Origin: Selaginella moellendorffii
Taxonomy: Eukaryota > Streptophyta > Lycopodiopsida > Selaginellales > Selaginellaceae
DNA length: 64,000 bases
NCBI RefSeq assembly: GCF_000143415.4
Contig: NW_003314263.1
Coordinates: 870,165 to 934,164 of the forward strand
Direction: 5' to 3'
The position numbers were made by a program, and so were the translations under genes. Numbering within the stretch: the stretch's first letter is position 1; every line of letters begins with the position of its first letter. The notes beneath the pieces were generated by a model, which saw only the letters and a program-made list of their open reading frames with translations, did not search any database and had not been told where the DNA came from. Shown here in pieces: positions 1 to 9,776 of this stretch.

Positions 1-1151
1 ACGCTCGCTTCCTTATCTCGCAAGGAACGGCGGCGGCGGGTGTGGGACACGCCGCGGCGTTAAATGCCCCACTTTGGCATTTGCCCCCGTCGTGGATCGT
101 GTGATCAGCTCAAAGCTCTGCCCAATCCACGAACTCTCCAAGATTCTATCAAATCGATCCATGGAAGAATAGGGTTTTTAATCTTCTCTAGAGAACATGC
201 TCTACGCAAAGATCAAGCAGTCAGGCGTGTCGGGAATGCCCAGACAAGCGCCAGACAAAAAAGCTAGGGCTTGTCTCCAATCCCCCAGTAGCTAGAATAT
301 TCTTGCACTGGAATATCCCCCAGTTACAAGAATATTCTCGTGGTCACTGGACTGAAGCCGCTAACGACAAACGAGACGAAACAAACCTCTCCCAAAACGA
401 AGAAGAAGAAGACGAAGACGAAAAAATCTTCCTTCTCGGCGGCGAGTACCTCTTCTTTTTTTTCTTTTCTTCCTTTTGTCCCGACTCCTTCCTCGAGAAC
501 TTCCAAACGAGAAACGCTCCAATTGCTTGGCTTGCTTGCTTTGATTTGCTTCCTTGGCTGGCTTTGCTCCTGTCGATCGATCTAGGTAGCGGCGGCGCCA
601 AGGGTCGGGTTTCCCGGTCTTGGGAGAGCTTTTCCTTTTCTTCTTTTGCTTCGAATCTCTTCACTGTTCCAAAGTCAATCTCTTGTCCCACAAGAAACGC
701 AGCCGTGGTATAGCTAGTGGCGTGGAACACGCCGTTTCTTCAATGACTAGCTAGCTTTGCGTGTATCCTGTGAGAAAGACCCGTCTCTCCACTGCGCTAT
801 GCCACCACCAAGTTCCACGAACTCTTCGTCTTCATCTTCTTCTCTTCCTCCTCTCCTTCCCAAATCCAAATCCCAATCCTGTGTGTCTCGTCTATCCATC
901 TATATCTGTTGTTTCTCCGCTGTTTGTTTGTTGTGGTGTAAAGATCCCAATGCTTGTGAAAACTGTGAGAAGACACATCCCACTCCTCGGGGATTCCTTC
1001 CAAAATACTCCTGTTTTTTTCCTCCTCCTGCCTTGTTCCCTGTATCTTGCTAAAGAAAAACGGTGCCAGACCAGAGTTTGACCCGTTCGTCCGTCTGGTT
1101 CTTCTTTGTCGGCGCCACAACGAACTCCTCCTTGTTTTCTGTCCTTTCTGA
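1..1151. other. No confident gene; low-complexity flank
   Basis: I see no supportable gene here. Open frames exist on both strands but are dominated by low-complexity composition: a GAA/GAC-rich purine tract near 390-430, T-rich tracts near 450-480, and CTTC/TCC-rich tracts near 820-860. They overlap one another and match no family I recognise. The part nearest 1151 probably includes the 3' untranslated region of the minus-strand RING gene that ends at 1152. The left part could be promoter or 5' leader of a gene outside the window. Confidence 0.5.
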
Positions 1152-2156
1152 CTAGTCGTTGCTGTTGCTGCTGCTGTTGCTCGAGTGGCTGTCGTTGGCA
1201 GTGTTGCTGGTCGCAGCAGCGGCCGTGGCCGGAAGAGATGGCGGCCTCTTTGTCTGCCTGGTGTTGAAAGAGCCGCAACCGGGGCACTTAAGCGCGAAAA
1301 TATGAAACGGTACCTCGTCTTTGTGATTGCAATCGTTGCACAGCATCCACACCGTCTTCCCCCTCAGGGCCTCCGGCATGGGAGTGGCAGCAATCTCCTT
1401 GTCTAGAGTTTGCCAGTACTCGGACAAATCCAGCACCGACCTGGAGCACATAGGACAAGTGTACCTCGAGTGCAACCGCATCTCATTGAAGCAGTCGGCG
1501 TGCATGGTGTGGCCGCACTGGAGCACGGTTATCTGCTTCACGGAGTCGAAGAGGAACTCAAAGCACACCGGGCAGTTGTGGTGCATTGCTCGCTCCACAC
1601 AGACGTGCTTGCCTTGGAGAGCCACCGAGTAGCAGCAGCCACAACGGTCGCAGTGGAAGAAGTTGTCCGCTCCTCCAACGCGACAAATGCCGCATGAGTC
1701 ACAGTGGTACTGGTGCTTGTCCGTGTCGTCGTCGAAAAGGTTGCACTTTGAGCAAAAGTAGCTCCCCATGCACACTCCACAGCCTTCGCAAACTTGCTGC
1801 ACGTCTTGCTCCGTGTCGCACAACAAGCAAATGACCCGCCTTATAGACTCGCGACGGATTTGGTGCCTCTCGCGAGGGTCAGCCTCCTCGCCCTTTGCTT
1901 CGTTGTGGCAATGCCGGCAACCAAAAACCTCGTTGCAACACGGAGCTCTGATACGGCACCGCCGCCTGTAGTGCGGACAACCATACTTCCTGCGACCCCT
2001 CTCGTTTTGTTCTTCTTCCCTCTCATCTTCTACCTGCTCCCCATCCTCCTGCTGTTCCATCCCCGTTCTAGAAACTAAGGCCTCAGTTCCATTGCTCGTT
2101 CCAGATTCCACCGAGCAACTGAGATCCCAGGGGACACGCCTGTCCAGCTCCTCCAT
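1152..2156 (-). CDS. CHY zinc-finger / CTCHY / RING-type E3 ubiquitin ligase (RCHY1/MIEL1-like)
   Basis: Single-exon protein of 334 residues from the ATG at 2156. An acidic, Glu-rich N-terminus (about 35-55) precedes a CHY zinc finger starting at YGCPHY (about 58-130), a Cys-rich CTCHY region (about 130-190, ending in GKHVCVERA), a RING-H2 finger (about 195-238, from NCPVCFE to CPMCSRS with CGHTMHADC in the middle) and a C-terminal zinc-ribbon pair (CNDC...CPGC, about 273-295). The tail is Ser/Asn-rich. This domain order is that of RCHY1/PIRH2 and plant MIEL1-type ligases, which ubiquitinate transcription factors and other substrates; the substrate cannot be inferred. The frame stays open upstream to 2372, but that extension is hydrophobic and outside the usual family N-terminus, so I chose MEELDRR as start. 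M33 (MEQQED) is an alternative. Confidence 0.93.
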   Translation of the reverse strand: MEELDRRVPWDLSCSVESGTSNGTEALVSRTGMEQQEDGEQVEDEREEEQNERGRRKYGCPHYRRRCRIRAPCCNEVFGCRHCHNEAKGEEADPRERHQIRRESIRRVICLLCDTEQDVQQVCEGCGVCMGSYFCSKCNLFDDDTDKHQYHCDSCGICRVGGADNFFHCDRCGCCYSVALQGKHVCVERAMHHNCPVCFEFLFDSVKQITVLQCGHTMHADCFNEMRLHSRYTCPMCSRSVLDLSEYWQTLDKEIAATPMPEALRGKTVWMLCNDCNHKDEVPFHIFALKCPGCGSFNTRQTKRPPSLPATAAAATSNTANDSHSSNSSSNSND

Positions 2157-2594
2157 TCCACCCGGCGAAGAAGCAGAAAACTTCAGTGTTGGCGACGCAA
2201 GTTCCCAGTGCGGCTGAAAAGAAAAGAAGAAACGAATCACTCCCAAGGAAGCAAGAGCGGCAGAACTTGCAAGCACGCAAAAAATCTTACTCAAAGGCTT
2301 GCTTGCCTGTCCGTATCCAAGGGCCAGGATTCTTACTCGTAGCGGTCGACCGACACTGCTCTGACACGTCAAAAGATAAAGACGCTACGTTGACAATAGA
2401 GAAAACGTGAACGCGCGCTCTCCACCACGGAACAAAGGAATAAGATAGAGAGAGGAAACGTTGTACATTTGAAGGCCATAAAATACAAAGGATGGATGAC
2501 ACGGTTCCAACTCCTGAAAACACACATCCACCGGATAAAAACCATCACGATGCCACCTAACTTAAGCTCTAGCCTTACCTAATTTCCACGAGTC

Positions 2595-3910
2595 TCAGCC
2601 ATCATCCTCACCCTCAGAATCTGTAATGTTTCCACCAGTTGATGAAAACGGAGAAAAGAACGATCCTAGAAAAGAAAAACTGTACTCTACCTGAGCGAAC
2701 ATCGTCTCCGATGACTCCAGCCCGTATCTGCTTGACGATCATTCGGTAAATAAGTACCCACCAGTAGATGTGAAGTACAAAAAGACTGATGAGTAAGGTA
2801 TTCGTTACGTAGTAGTAAATTGGCCCGTAACCTCTATGTAGATGAATGTTGATGGCTTTGATGGACAAGTAGCTGTCGTGGATGACACGGAAACACCAGT
2901 GAAAAGCTTGAACAACTAGGAAAGATCAGATACTGCTTACCTTGTCCCCCAAATAACCCAGACTGGGAAGTAAATAAGCCGCAAGAGCACCCACGAAAGA
3001 GCAAACAGGCCAAACAGGACATCTGGAACAACACGGACTCCCGCATATTTTGACATCTTGGCCAGCTCCAAGAAAACATCACTCGCATCATGTAGTGCGA
3101 GCACGACGCATCCTATCCGAGCAAATCTGCTTGCACCAAAATAAAGCACCACGAACTTGACAGGCTCCACGAGAATATTAAAAGAACCAACCTGGTCCAA
3201 TACGAAAACGAAATCAAGCCAAAGGTTGCAACATGGTGGGTCATGCTCACTCCGAAATCCTTTCTTCGCGTTTCCCAAAAGATAAGAGCAAATATGCTGT
3301 AGGCATAGAATCCCGCCGCAAAAGCATACAGGAGCTTGAGCTTCACCCTGGAAAAAAAGAAACAAAAATGAAGATCAGTACGAGAAACACTGTTCCAACT
3401 AGAAACTAGTTAAAGATCAAAGAACAAAACTCTAGAACTTGTTCCAGAAAAATCAAAGAACTCGAAAAACTTGGAAGGAAAAGAAAACCTCTTACTTGAT
3501 GGTTTGATTCGGCCACGTTTGATCCCCGGGTCCGACCCAAATGCTGTAGCTATCGGTCAGCCAAGTCTCGTTATAAGTCACATATAGCGCAAAGATCTCC
3601 GCGGTGGTGTAATAAACGCATTTCCAGCCCGACTCTTTGAATTTAGTCTGTGTCTTCCTCAGCGCGTCCCTATCAGCGTCGCTCAGCTTCCTCAACTTGG
3701 ACTCGTGCGTGCCAAACACCGATTTCCTGCTCAATTTCTACGCGAGCGAGCTCAAATCTGCCAGAAATTCACATTGCCGCTTACCTCGAGCACGAATCGA
3801 TCCAAGAAGAAGCGGCAAACCGGGAATCCTATCGCGAATATCGGCGCCAGCGTCACAAGATCCCAAAAGGAGGGATCGATCTCCCTGTTGAGCTGCCGGG
3901 CGAGCTCCAT
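2595..3910 (-). CDS. LOH: Ceramide synthase, LAG1/LOH family (TLC domain)
   Basis: Six exons read on the minus strand: 3785-3910, 3496-3737, 3192-3347, 2941-3126, 2691-2872 and 2595-2620. They join in phase to about 305 residues, the usual LAG1-homologue length. The first exon gives [10 protein letters not shown] and an N-terminal hydrophobic segment. The diagnostic Lag1 motif follows ([17 protein letters not shown]), with the catalytic His-His pair. [11 protein letters not shown] comes next, then multiple membrane spans, a [14 protein letters not shown] segment and an acidic end ([13 protein letters not shown]). The enzyme N-acylates sphingoid bases in the ER membrane. The last two splice acceptors were chosen because they restore the family sequence WGTSYL and DVRSDSE; the 3127-3191 intron is the least certain. 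A TATA-like ATATAAG lies on this strand near 4048-4055, upstream of the start. Confidence 0.92.
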
Positions 3911-4100
3911 CGCCGCGATTCTCTGGGAGAGAAAGATTAGGGCGGCACAACGGTGTCAAAATATTTCTTTTATCGCGAGTCCGTTAGAATCTTAAAGGCA
4001 GGATCGTACAGCGTGCATACATTTTCGGTACACTCGTACGGCCGCGCCTTATATGACACAAAAAAGCTCGTTCGTGTAGTTCTTCCTTCTTCGCGTTTTC

Positions 4101-7100
4101 TTACTTCCATTTCTCTCGGAGCTCCTTTCTTTGCGACAGCACCATGCTCACGGCGATGGCCACCACCAGAACCACGATCGTGATGAGCAGCAAAGCGTAG
4201 CTAAAGTCCTCGGTGAGCGAGTCGTAAGTTCGCGATGGCGCTGTTCTCGTGAAGAACAAATCGATCCCGTAGGCGAATACCAAGCACGTCGATTCTAGCC
4301 GAGCAGGGACGCTGATGATCCCCCGGAGTTCCTCCACTCGAGCCGCGTGTGTGAGATACGACTGCCAAGAACACGGCATTTAGAACAGTCCCGAAAAGCA
4401 AACGACGCAAACCTGTGGAAAAAGTGGGAGACCCTCGGAGAGAGGAATCACACCTTCCTCCCTTTCCATGGGAGTCGGATCCGCGGACCTGCGTGGATCC
4501 AAAAACCGCTTGTCCAGAGCGATTACCTGCGGGAAAACGATCTAAAGTTCGTCCAAACTCCATCAAAGTTGCTCGCTCACCTGGTTTCCTATAGTACCAA
4601 CGAGTATTTGCTTTCCCGTGATGCCTCTTGCAGTGAACGTAACACTCATTGTCCTGACTGTGGACGGGAAAAAGTAGCTCTGTCCCTTAACTTCCAAGTT
4701 GCGTGGTGAGAACGACGAAAACGGGACGCTGGCGTTGTAGCGTCCCAGCATTAATTGAAGCACATCTTTCCCGTCCTGCGTGCGAAAAGAAAGTCAAGAA
4801 AAAACTCTCCTTTCAAGCTCAACTTACCGCGGATTTGTCATAAACTTCCAACACAGACATCTCGTGACGGTGGTTGCGCACATTGAAGTAGCAATAGACA
4901 ACCCAGTTCTCGCTGAAAACCTGTTGAGAAATCCATCAGCTCTTGGAAGAAAAGAGGAAGGTGATTCTTTCTTTACCACGTGAACGGGACCCTGTGCGTG
5001 TGCATGCGAGACACGATGGAGAATTTGGCCAGTGACACTGTCAATAAGGTACGCAACTAGCCACGTCTCTTCCGGGTTGGCGGCGCCAACTCTAGAATCT
5101 TGAGGTGTCACTGTTGCAACGAAAACCATGTTTTTGTTGAGATATTTGTACCATACGTCACGATTGCCCAGAACTTTAGCTTGCGTGTGCACCATCTGTG
5201 ACGAGAAAATCAGAACCATACCAAGAAAAGAAGATCAAGACCCGAAAGTTACCTCATCTGCTCTTCTCGTTGTGATTGCCGCAATAGTTTCCGAGTCCTT
5301 CGGAAACAGTACAGACCATATCTTTTGCGACTGGAAAACCAGTCCGCCTTCTTCTCCAGCGTCGACCTGCGACTTGATGTTGTATCCTTCTATTTGCCCG
5401 GCTTCTTTATCAGCTATGTAGAAGTAGACGTTCTGCATGTACTTCTCAAAGAGGCTCAAGCTCTCGTCGCTCGTAGGATAAAGATGAGCCTTGTTCTGGT
5501 CGTCAATAAGTAAGTGGAGCCTTCGTTCCGATGAATCTACGACTGGCAGAGCGAGAGCAACCTTGACCGAGTAAGGAAGTGCCAAAGTTTCCTGCACACT
5601 GCCTGTGAGCATGTCTACCCAGGCCGCAAACCCAGTTCCATCGTGGGACGATCCCAATACAAGAGCAACCGCATTCTCGTCGACGTGCTTGTGAGGAATT
5701 CTCCACGGATACAGCTTCAAGGAACCTTTCGTCGACAATTCAGGAATGAAGCGCGACCACACTATGCCACCATTTCCAGTATGAAGAGCGAAAAGCTTTC
5801 CGGAACTTGTGAGGACGACTATGAGCTTCCTAAAACCGTTGTGATCACGCGTCATTTTCGTCTTGTCTGCGTTATTCAGGCGCAAGGCTTGTAAAGCCGT
5901 CTGCTCCTCGGCTGTTGCAAGCATAAGCGTGGATTTCAAGCGCAAAACATGCCCCTGCATAAACAGCCAGTTGACGTCTCAACGATGCAAACATATTTCG
6001 TTACCTTGAGCCACTCGTAGAGATCGTGCTCGACTTCTGCAACAGAAACACCAGCTTTTTCCAACGGAAGCTCAGCAGTCAAAGTATCCACGACGGAAGC
6101 AAGTGCTTCCTCTCTGCTCCACACCACCTTTCCCTGCTGCAGCAAAGCCAAGGAGTGATCCTGTCCGACTATAAGGACCCGGAATCCACGGCTTCTATCT
6201 GTTTTGATGTAAGCGTTCATGAACACTTTCTGTACCCCTCCCTTGTTTGGATCTACCTCCACTGTCTCCTCAGCAGTCTCAATCCATTCCTTGCCACTAA
6301 GCACACGGACGCGAATTTCTTTGGAGTTGATATGCTGAAGAAACGACTGCGCAAAAGTACCGTCGAGAACGATGCTGTTACTGACAACCGGTGGCCCCTG
6401 GATCTGTTGAAGCACTTCCACACCTTTCTTGTCCAATCCCAGAACAAAAATGGAGCCGCCGTCTGTAGAAAGGACGCAACCTCCAGGGATCTTGTCTGGT
6501 AAAAGCTGCGCGCTTGAAACTGGCGAATCGAGAAGTGTAGCAAGACTTGTCTTTTGCAGCTCTACCACTTCGGCTTCCATAAGACCAGTAACAATGTTTC
6601 CCTGAGTATCCAGAGCCGCGAAAACTCCAGAGCTCAAAACGAAGCTAGAAGGATTCAACGGTTCGGTTGTCTTTAGAGTTGTGAAAGCGCCAGTGCTCGC
6701 ATCGATGCGGAAAAGTGCGAGGGATGATCCAGAAAACCCAGCGACGTATATATTCTTGCCTTCAAAGCTCAAGGAGGTCTGAGCCAGCCTGCTACCATCC
6801 AAAAACAAAATCAAACTTTCACCTCGAACATTAGTGGCACATACCTTTCATCCAGCAAATCAGAAGTCCAAAGAAGCCGGCCGTCGGCACTTGACACGAC
6901 ATAAACTATCCCTTGTTTCAGAACAAGTAGATCATCAGACTGCCACACAAGAAACAGTAAATCGTCAGGAGAAATGCAAAAACGAACTCCATACCGGCAG
7001 GAGAAAAAGCTGAGCAGGAGATGGCGAAGTGTATAACGAAGTTTCCCAGATAAGTGAACCGTCAGGAAGATGGAATGATCTCAAGGAGCCTCCTCGAGAC

Positions 7101-7578
7101 AATGAGACCGCATCTAGATCATCCGAGAAAGCATTTTCAAACACAGGAAGAAGAACAAAAAGAAACAAAAAGCTTACATTTGCCAAGAGCTACTTGGAGT
7201 CCATCAATCGGCTCCGACTCCTCTAGAACTTGCCTCCAAACTGGAATCCATCTCGTAAACTCTTTCAAGCCCATAAGAGAACTTACAAATCTCTCCAGAG
7301 CGAAGATTGAGTGATGCGACCACGCTCTTCTCTGTAGCTACAATAACGCGCTTCTTGCCGCTAGCAGTCTGGAACACTGCGTGAGTTACTTTTCCAATGT
7401 ATTCCTGGTGCCTGCAATGGAGAAAACTCGTTTCTAAGCATGGATCCCATCCTTTTGAGCTCAGCATTCTCACTCACCAGTCCCATAGCCCAACCTGATC
7501 CTCGTAAATCGCATCACAAGCTGCGAGCACCACGAGCAGCAGCGCCGGCGCAAGGATCCAGCGCCTCCAGCTCCCCAT
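4101..7578 (-). CDS. EMC1: ER membrane protein complex subunit 1
   Basis: Multi-exon minus-strand gene, start ATG at 7578, stop TAA at 4101-4103, encoding roughly 950-1000 residues. Exon 1 (7478-7578) encodes a signal peptide (MGSWRRW, then an Ala/Leu-rich core) and the mature start AIYEDQVGLWDW. The middle forms the beta-propeller domain: WRQVLEE, SRGGSLRSFHLPDG, then the long exons at about 6040-6800 and 5270-5960. The C-terminal DUF1620 part contains ALDKRFLDPRR, ESTCLVFAYGIDLF, TEDFSYALLLITI and a final transmembrane helix before QRKELREKWK. EMC1 is the largest subunit of the EMC insertase, with propellers in the ER lumen and one C-terminal membrane span. Exon joins at both ends check out in phase (for example TG+G at W34); I did not resolve every internal junction. 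Its start codon faces PRCC across 57 bp. Confidence 0.94.
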
Positions 7579-7635
7579 TATCCAAGAACCCTAATTAAAA
7601 CTCCAAGGGGGAAATAGTTTTAGGGCTCATCAGCT
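7579..7635. promoter_or_regulatory. 57-bp bidirectional EMC1/PRCC start region with telobox
   Basis: This is the complete interval between the divergent start codons of EMC1 (minus) and the PRCC-like gene (plus). It contains AACCCTAA, a plant telobox core, near the EMC1 side and TTTTAGGGC near the PRCC side. The interval is too short for two independent conventional promoters plus leaders, so transcription start sites probably lie within or beyond each other's coding start. Confidence 0.55.
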
Positions 7636-8705
7636 ATGGAGTCCCTTCTCGCGTGCTACGCATCCGACGAGGAAGGAGAGGAGGAATTTCGCGCGCCAGT
7701 GACAAGTAAGTCCTCGATTCCTCCATTTCCAGAGCCGCGGATCAGCAATGGCGACCAAGGGAGAGGCGGCAAGAGCATGTTTAGCTTCCTTCCGGCGCCG
7801 AAGAGGAACAAGGGGCTGGATTATCGCCCGCCGATCGACACCTCGGCCCTGGAAGAGGAAGAAGATGCCGGCAATGCGAAGAAGAAGCCGCGATTGGACG
7901 AGAAGGAGATGACCGTGGTGGGGGGATTGGTATTGCCGGCTCCCAAGAACAGTTTGGGGATTGGGGGCGCTTTGGGTGGAGGCCGTGGCCAAGCTCTGGA
8001 TTTTTCTAGCCACGGTTCTTCGTCACTGCCAGAGAGGAATCTAGATCAGGAAGAGATGGTTCCTTCTAGCAGCGAGAATGTGGAGGAGTCGGGATCTCAA
8101 GATGGTCTTTACTACGAAGATCCTTTTCCAGGATATCAGACACAGGGATACGATGGTCTTTCACAGGAAGAAAGCTATCAAGGCCAGGAGAATGGCTATG
8201 AGGGCCTGGAAAGTGGTGCTTTCTACGAGGATCAAGGACAGAATCATCCATACCAATACTACGAGGGAGATGCTGTCTATGATCAAGCTCAAGCCCAAGC
8301 TCCTGTGGAGGAGGATCCGGTTGCGAAGGCTATGAGGCAGGAGAATCGGAAAGGAAGAGTGGAGCCGGTTAAGTTCGTCGAGATCAAGCAGGACGATCTC
8401 ACCGCCAACAGGCCGCGAGAGGATCAGCTCCGGATGACTGGCATCGCGTTTGGCTCGACGTTTAGCTCCGTGCTTGACGTAAGTTTTTGCGATCTTCTTC
8501 TTTGTTCTTCCTTGGTTCTGACCGGTGGTGTTTTGATTTCCAGAAGAAGGATGACGAGGAGAACAAGCCTTCCAAGCTCCACAAGAAGAAGCACCAGATC
8601 GGATCGCTGTACTACGACATGAAGCAAAAGGAGTTTGAGCTCATGGAACGCCGCGCCAGAGGGTTCTTGAGCAAGGCTCAAACTCACGCAAAGTATGGCT
8701 GGTAA
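7636..8705 (+). CDS. PRCC: PRCC-domain protein (proline-rich protein PRCC homologue)
   Basis: Two exons, 7636-8478 and 8544-8705, joined phase 0 across a 65-bp GT-AG intron, give 334 residues. The N-terminus (MESLLACYASDEE) has the short acidic start typical of PRCC. It is followed by FLPAPKRNKG, a basic KKKPR motif, LPAPKNS and a Tyr/Gln/Gly/Glu-rich central region. The conserved C-terminal PRCC block includes PVKFVEI, LRMTG, HKKKHQIGSLYYDMKQKE and ends in AKYGW. In animals PRCC associates with splicing factors and the mitotic checkpoint protein MAD2L2; the plant role is inferred to be nuclear and RNA-related. The next gene starts only 101 bp downstream on the same strand. Confidence 0.88.
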
Positions 8706-8806
8706 GAAAACGAGGAAAACAAAACTGGGAAGAAAAAAAGAAGAAAAGACGGAAGAAACGATGTTTAAAAGGCTTTTAAAGACGAAAGGTTTTTAGGGTT
8801 CCTGCA

Positions 8807-9745
8807 ATGTCAGTGCTTGACGCGTATAGCTTCCGCGAGGAGAGAGTGCCAAGGTATGGCTATGGCGGCATCGATCGCGGCATACCAAGGGTGGGCTACA
8901 ATGGTAGCAACGAGAAGGTGGTCATCAAATCGATGAACCAAGATCCCAGGGTCTTCGACATGGATCGCATCGAGGAAGAGTTTGATCTCATGATAGAGTG
9001 CGAGCACAAGAACGTCCTCAAGGCTCTCGACGTGGGCACCGACGAGCACTACTACACTTACATGGTTTTGGAGTATATCGACTGTGATCTCATGGACTTC
9101 TTCGGCCAGGACAAGGTATACTACAGCATCTCCAAGGCGGACAAGATCCGGGAGATCCTGCGCCAGATTCTTTTAGGGCTTGCATGCATGCACGGACGTG
9201 GGGTGGCGCACCAGAACGTCGGCTACTACAGCCTGCTGGTCAAGCGCAATTACGACGAGTTTGTGGTCAAACTGACGGATTTCAGCTGTGCGAGGAGGAT
9301 TACGACGCCGGCGAACCCGGAGATTGCGGGATCACCGGAATACAATGCTCCGGAAGTTCTTCGCATGGAAGCCGAGAGGATGGGAACTACGGCTGATATT
9401 TGGAGTGCCGGTGTTGTTTTTTTGCAGATGCTAATGGGATACAACCCTTTTTACCCTGGGATTAGTCATCAGAAAGAGAGAGAAAAGGTGGTGGACGAGA
9501 TTCATAGATTTCTTGACGAAGATATGTTTAAGTTGATTGAGGACAAGGCTGCAGTGGAATTGTTGAAAGGTATGCTAGCTTGGGATCCAGAGAAGAGATT
9601 TACTGCCGAAGAAGCGTTGGATTCACCATACTTAGCGGTACAAACACCACCGGTTATTAGAGAAAACAAGGTCGTGGTGAAAGTAGAAGATCGCCCCTCT
9701 ACAGGTTTTTGGACAGAGGTTGCCAAGATCTTCTCGCTGGCTTGA
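8807..9745 (+). CDS. Predicted pseudokinase, HQN/DFS variant of the local kinase family
   Basis: Single-exon 312-residue protein kinase-like protein, ATG at 8807. VVIK supplies the ATP-site Lys (K41) but there is no recognisable GxGxxG loop (residues 17-30 read YGYGGIDRGIPRVG). The catalytic loop reads VAHQNVGYYS (134-142) instead of HRDLKPEN, so the catalytic Asp, the loop Lys and the Mg-binding Asn are all changed. DFG is DFS (158-160); APE (181-183) and DIWSAG are kept. Phosphotransfer is therefore unlikely; a scaffold or regulatory role is inference. It resembles the HQG genes at 33.8, 54.1 and 63.4 kb (EHKNVL, LLGLA, DFSCARR) and is their only intact relative outside the repeats. The stop codon lies 31 bp from the UTP21 stop, which reads towards it. 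Confidence 0.85.
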   Translation: MSVLDAYSFREERVPRYGYGGIDRGIPRVGYNGSNEKVVIKSMNQDPRVFDMDRIEEEFDLMIECEHKNVLKALDVGTDEHYYTYMVLEYIDCDLMDFFGQDKVYYSISKADKIREILRQILLGLACMHGRGVAHQNVGYYSLLVKRNYDEFVVKLTDFSCARRITTPANPEIAGSPEYNAPEVLRMEAERMGTTADIWSAGVVFLQMLMGYNPFYPGISHQKEREKVVDEIHRFLDEDMFKLIEDKAAVELLKGMLAWDPEKRFTAEEALDSPYLAVQTPPVIRENKVVVKVEDRPSTGFWTEVAKIFSLA

Positions 9746-9776
9746 TATTGAATTAAATTTCCAGCTTACAAGGTTT

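Noticed and set aside
303-1287. Several open frames of 80-136 codons on both strands
   Set aside because: They overlap each other, are driven by GAA/CTT-rich composition, lack start context, introns or family similarity, and lie downstream of the RING gene.
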